The position numbers were made by a program, and so were the translations under genes. This document shows positions 61,185 to 64,000 of a stretch of 64,000 bases of DNA, piece after piece; the stretch's first letter is position 1, and each line of letters starts with the position of its first letter. This stretch comes from a bacterium (lineage in GTDB: Bacteria > NPL-UPA2 > JAUVJM01): NCBI GenBank assembly GCA_030606215.1, contig JAUWGW010000001.1, positions 90,905 through 154,904 of the forward strand. The letters run 5' to 3'. A model generated the notes under the pieces. The model was not told where the DNA came from. It worked only from the letters and a program-made list of their open reading frames with translations, and did not search any database.

Positions 61185-61793
61185 TTAATTTTTGTTTACT
61201 TTCTTTCTCGCATCCTTTAATTCTTCCTGGATGAATTTTAGGCTCATAACTGCATCCTCAGGAGTAATTACCTTTGAAACCTTTTTACCAGAACATAGAT
61301 TTAAAAAATATTCTATTTCTTTTATAAAACCACCTAAACTGGCTATATTCCCAGTACTTCCTTCTGCTGTAATCTCATTTGCAAGTCTGGGTGACTCTAT
61401 TTCACCACCTTTTTTATAAATATTAAAAATATTGTGGCGGCTATTGTATTCAACAGTTCCTTTATCAAAATTGGCTGTAAACGCCATGGTAAATGGATAA
61501 TTTTCAGACATATCCCAGCCAGCTTCAAGATAGGCTATGGTCCCACTTTTATAATAAAAAGTAGAAAAGACATGATCCCAGCTCCAGATAGGTCTTGAAG
61601 CAAGGCGAGTTAGAGTGATTGACTTGAGCCTTCCCAGCTCTTTTCGTTTAACCAACTCTTTTAAATAGACATATTCTGGCCAGAAACGTATGACATGGGC
61701 AATCATAAATTTTTCCTTTGCCTTCTTGAACTGTTCTTCCAAAGACACCTCCCTCCCTAAAAACGCCCACGTGCTTATGCCTTTTCTAATCAT
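61185..61793 (-). pseudogene. chimera of a xylose-isomerase-like start and a MocA C-terminal domain
   Basis: 202 residues in one frame. The first 27 (MIRKGISTWAFLGREVSLEE, QFKKAKE) match the start of xylose-isomerase-like TIM-barrel proteins. From about 61712 the sequence becomes FMIAHVIRFWPEYVYLKELV, YYKSGTIAYLEAGWDMSENY and VSKVITPEDAVMSLKFIQEE, the C-terminal domain of a MocA dehydrogenase. The NAD-binding domain and EKP motif are missing, so it cannot be a dehydrogenase. The frame is intact and has AAGGAGG upstream, so a protein may still be made. Confidence 0.8.
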
Positions 61794-62029
61794 CATCCTC
61801 CTTGAAATTCTCCACCGAGATCCACTACACTGTATCGATTAGCAGAGCGAGCAATCCTTTTGGAAAAATCTGTCCGCATTTTAGAAAGATAAACAGAAAT
61901 CTCCTCTGTAGTTATCTCCAATCCAAATTGCGATTTTAACAGAGCTGCTACTTTTCCAGCGGTAACCGGTTGATTAGCTTCAACTACTGCTAGAACCTTT
62001 TCCTTAATAGTTTGTTTTAAAATTGACAT
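61793..62029 (-). CDS. small winged-helix-like protein
   Basis: 78 residues. VLAVVEANQPVTAGKVAALL, KSQFGLEITTEEISVYLSKM, RTDFSKRIARSANRYSVVDL reads as helix-helix-recognition helix and wing, the pattern of a DNA-binding winged helix. It is too short for a full regulator and has no effector domain. No ribosome site is obvious at the ATG at 62029. Its stop overlaps the start of the chimera. It could be a small local regulator or the surviving end of a larger one. Confidence 0.55.
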   Translation of the reverse strand: MSILKQTIKEKVLAVVEANQPVTAGKVAALLKSQFGLEITTEEISVYLSKMRTDFSKRIARSANRYSVVDLGGEFQGG

Positions 62030-62039
62030 CGTCAAAATT

Positions 62040-63473
62040 TTAGCAATTAATGCCCTCAATTTTATCAGTAGTTGTACTGTCCTGGTTCATTAAAGGTTTT
62101 AACTCGACGACGCTCATCTTTTCTCCTGAGTTGAGTTTTCTTAACTTAGGATAGTATTCTTCCTCCATCATTTTTTGATATTCTCTTGCCACAGAGGGAC
62201 TCCAATTTTGATACTCTCTTGAGACAGAGGCAGGAGGAACCCAATAAGGAATTTGCACATTAGCCAGGAGGCAATGGTCAATAAGTTTTTTCTGAAATGA
62301 TAATGGGAAATCATAACTGCAAATGTTCCCAATAGAATTGCTTATATTATACCCTGAGATAACATACCTCAAATATCTTTCGTCAAACGGGTAGAAATGT
62401 TCACCTCTAAGTATATAATCTGCATAGGCATCAATAAATGGACAGTACAAATATCTGTTAGTTCCAGTAGAGTGTATATACAGAATCTTATCCCCTAATA
62501 ACTTTCTTGTATTGCGTACTGTTTTATAAGCTTTTTCTATATTGTTGCCGACTAATAACTCATCAAAATAGACCCCATCAAATTCATATTTCTCAAGAAC
62601 CCTTTTTATTTCTCCCTGAAATTCACCTCCCTCAGCCAGAGAATAAAAAGGACTCATATAAGGAATTACTTTCATTTTAAATTTGTGAGCAGTGTTTACT
62701 ACCCGAAGCAATTTTTTCTCATCTACAGGAATATGATGATAGCTACTCCAGTTGGTATTAAGATACCTTTCTTCTTTCTTGCCGATATCAAAATCTATTC
62801 CTCTTTTAGCAAACTTACCTTTCCAGATAGCATAAAACAATGCTAATATCTTCCCATACTTACTCCATTCCTTGATCTTCTCATTACTTGGATATGGCGA
62901 ATGATAACTGATATCGTGGACAATATTGCTCTCAAATGCTTGTTTATGATTAAAAGGTTTTGGAGGAAATACGGAAATTATTATCTCTCTTTGAAAATTA
63001 AAAGGATAGGTAATATTCCAACTATCTCCTGAGAAATTGGAAATAATTTTATCTGGCCAGGAAATTAGATTAGGATATAATCCTATCCCCCCTGCCTGGT
63101 CTATGAGTAGAAAATTACCTCCCTCAGCAGCGTTGTACTCAGGTCTGAAATTTCCTGAACAGGTAAGACTCTTTATTAGGTTATTGGAATAAAAAACAAG
63201 TAGCGAATCTCCATTTATTCGTATCTTCAGAAATGCAGCGGTAGGAGAAGATTGATGAAGGATTACCCTTTCATCATTTTTTTCTTCTAATATTAAATCC
63301 TTAAAGGAGAGAGAAACCGTAACTTTGGCCAAAAGCCGTTGTTTCCCTAAATTCTGATAACATAATATTTCTCCTTTATTAGTATCCTTATTAAATACAA
63401 ATTTTGCTCCAGTAGTTACGACCGATATTTTATGCTTTCCATCTCTAACATTTTTCACTTGCATATTGAACAT
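62040..63473 (-). CDS. TIM-barrel glycoside-hydrolase-like protein
   Basis: 477 residues, no signal peptide. An N-terminal beta-rich region (residues 1-190) precedes a barrel with VIPYMSPFYSLAEGGEFQGE, VLEKYEFDGVYFDELLVGNN, ILYIHSTGTNRYLYCPFIDA and SNSIGNICSYDFPLSF. The DGVYFDE segment resembles the beta-4 catalytic region of alpha-galactosidase-like and GH-type hydrolases. The exact family is not recognised. The MFNMQVKNVRDG start, including its GAGAGAAATT ribosome region, is duplicated at 58381, and an internal part at 60912-61010, so this gene had at least one sibling. Confidence 0.7.
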   Translation of the reverse strand: MFNMQVKNVRDGKHKISVVTTGAKFVFNKDTNKGEILCYQNLGKQRLLAKVTVSLSFKDLILEEKNDERVILHQSSPTAAFLKIRINGDSLLVFYSNNLIKSLTCSGNFRPEYNAAEGGNFLLIDQAGGIGLYPNLISWPDKIISNFSGDSWNITYPFNFQREIIISVFPPKPFNHKQAFESNIVHDISYHSPYPSNEKIKEWSKYGKILALFYAIWKGKFAKRGIDFDIGKKEERYLNTNWSSYHHIPVDEKKLLRVVNTAHKFKMKVIPYMSPFYSLAEGGEFQGEIKRVLEKYEFDGVYFDELLVGNNIEKAYKTVRNTRKLLGDKILYIHSTGTNRYLYCPFIDAYADYILRGEHFYPFDERYLRYVISGYNISNSIGNICSYDFPLSFQKKLIDHCLLANVQIPYWVPPASVSREYQNWSPSVAREYQKMMEEEYYPKLRKLNSGEKMSVVELKPLMNQDSTTTDKIEGINC

Positions 63474-63655
63474 AATTTCTCTCTATAAAAAATAATCTTG
63501 TAAAACCATTGTATATTTGCAAACTAAATGTCGAAGCCTATCATAATCATTAAATATAAAACCCTTTGGCAATTTGCGATCACCTTTCACTTTCGATCTT
63601 TCTTGAACCATGGCTTTTTACGAACAGGCAACTCTTTTTTTCTACAATCCCAATG

Positions 63656-64000
63656 TTATTCTGTACAAGGGGCTTTACCAGAAAAATACGATGCATCCAT
63701 TGGTTCTACATGCCCATAGCAAACAAAGTGTTGGCCTTGCCAAAATGCCGAAGATGAACATATCTGGTGTTTACATCTTTTGCATTATCTACATAATAGC
63801 ATTGACGTGGCACAATTGTATGGATACTATCTACCAGTAGAAAATATTCGCTTGGGCTCGCGAGAGAAGATAAACGGATATGATAAGTAAAGTAACCAGG
63901 GACTAACATTCTTAAGCCGTAAGTATACGACCAGTTTGAAGGTGCTTGTTTACTGACAGCCGGCATTTTGCTTGGGCAGTAAAAAACCTTCAGCCCTGTT
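63656..64000 (-). pseudogene. prepilin-type H-X9-DG protein, C-terminal part, one-base frameshift
   Basis: From the right edge the minus strand reads TGLKVFYCPSKMPAVSK, QAPSNWSYTYGLR, SPSEYFLLVDSIHTIV and HLRHFGKANTLFA, then goes out of frame. Adding one G between 63718 and 63717 restores ADGHVEPMDASYFSG, the H-X9-DG signature, ending KAPCTE with TAA at 63656-63658. The gene starts outside the window and would carry an N-terminal methylation motif. Either a real frameshift or an assembly error. The 182-base gap 63474-63655 holds nothing clear. Confidence 0.8.

Noticed and set aside
1-64000. CRISPR arrays, rRNA and tRNA genes
   Set aside because: No regularly spaced direct repeats and no cloverleaf or rRNA-like sequence noticed in the few intergenic gaps; a tRNA scan would be needed to exclude small RNAs fully.

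Overview
The window reads as a chromosomal segment of an uncultured Gram-negative-type bacterium. All intact genes lie on the minus strand; only a transposase remnant lies on the plus strand. Lineage is inference. The prepilin-type H-X9-DG protein at the right edge, the many URO-D-like methyltransferase homologues, MocA-type dehydrogenases and short-lived paralogues, the ADP-forming acetyl-CoA synthetase beside formate-THF ligase, and the short palindromic intergenic repeats together suggest a PVC-related or neighbouring candidate phylum (Omnitrophota, Lentisphaerota or similar). The sequence is moderately AT-rich.

Region 1 (1-26.5 kb) is a surface-polysaccharide locus. Read in transcription order (right to left) it holds radical SAM enzymes, a GT9 and a GT2 glycosyltransferase, a TPP-dependent E1 alpha/beta pair, two small membrane proteins with winged-helix-like tails, a Wzm/Wzt exporter with a Wzt-type carbohydrate-binding tail, and a tandemly duplicated GT-C-like membrane protein. 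These are followed by a full nonulosonate set: amidotransferase, cytidylyltransferase, NeuB, NeuC, an acyltransferase, an aminotransferase and an SDR. Gene order and content fit legionaminate-type sugars carrying an acetamidino group better than plain sialic acid. The left end adds a capsule-type transferase, a pyruvate-type aldolase, a second cytidylyltransferase, a 2-hydroxyacid dehydrogenase and a DUF115 protein, which may make and activate a second acidic sugar. A GbsR/MarR-type regulator with a consensus promoter sits at the head of this run.

Region 2 (27.4-35 kb) is housekeeping: dprA, gltX, ADP-forming acyl-CoA synthetase, its BioD/DRTGG-type companion, and fhs. Region 3 (35-37 kb) has an AAA_14/DUF4143 ATPase and a higBA toxin-antitoxin pair whose promoter appears to give a leaderless toxin mRNA.

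Region 4 (37-63.5 kb) is a catabolic or carbohydrate-modifying locus. It has five intact URO-D/MtaA-like proteins, an M20 hydrolase, a class III aminotransferase, a MocA dehydrogenase, a PfkB kinase, myo-inositol-1-phosphate synthase, two seven-bladed propeller proteins, two amidohydrolases, a lipoprotein sugar-binding protein, a creatinase-like M24 protein, a fucose-isomerase-like protein, a PIG-L deacetylase and a TIM-barrel glycosidase-like protein. From 50 kb on the locus is visibly decaying. It contains a MocA::DegT composite pseudogene, a 47-codon stub of a GH38 mannosidase, an M20 copy without its catalytic core, a URO-D gene cut by an IS66 remnant, a xylose-isomerase-like::MocA chimera, and scattered pieces of the TIM-barrel gene. 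The right edge is a prepilin-type gene with a one-base frameshift.
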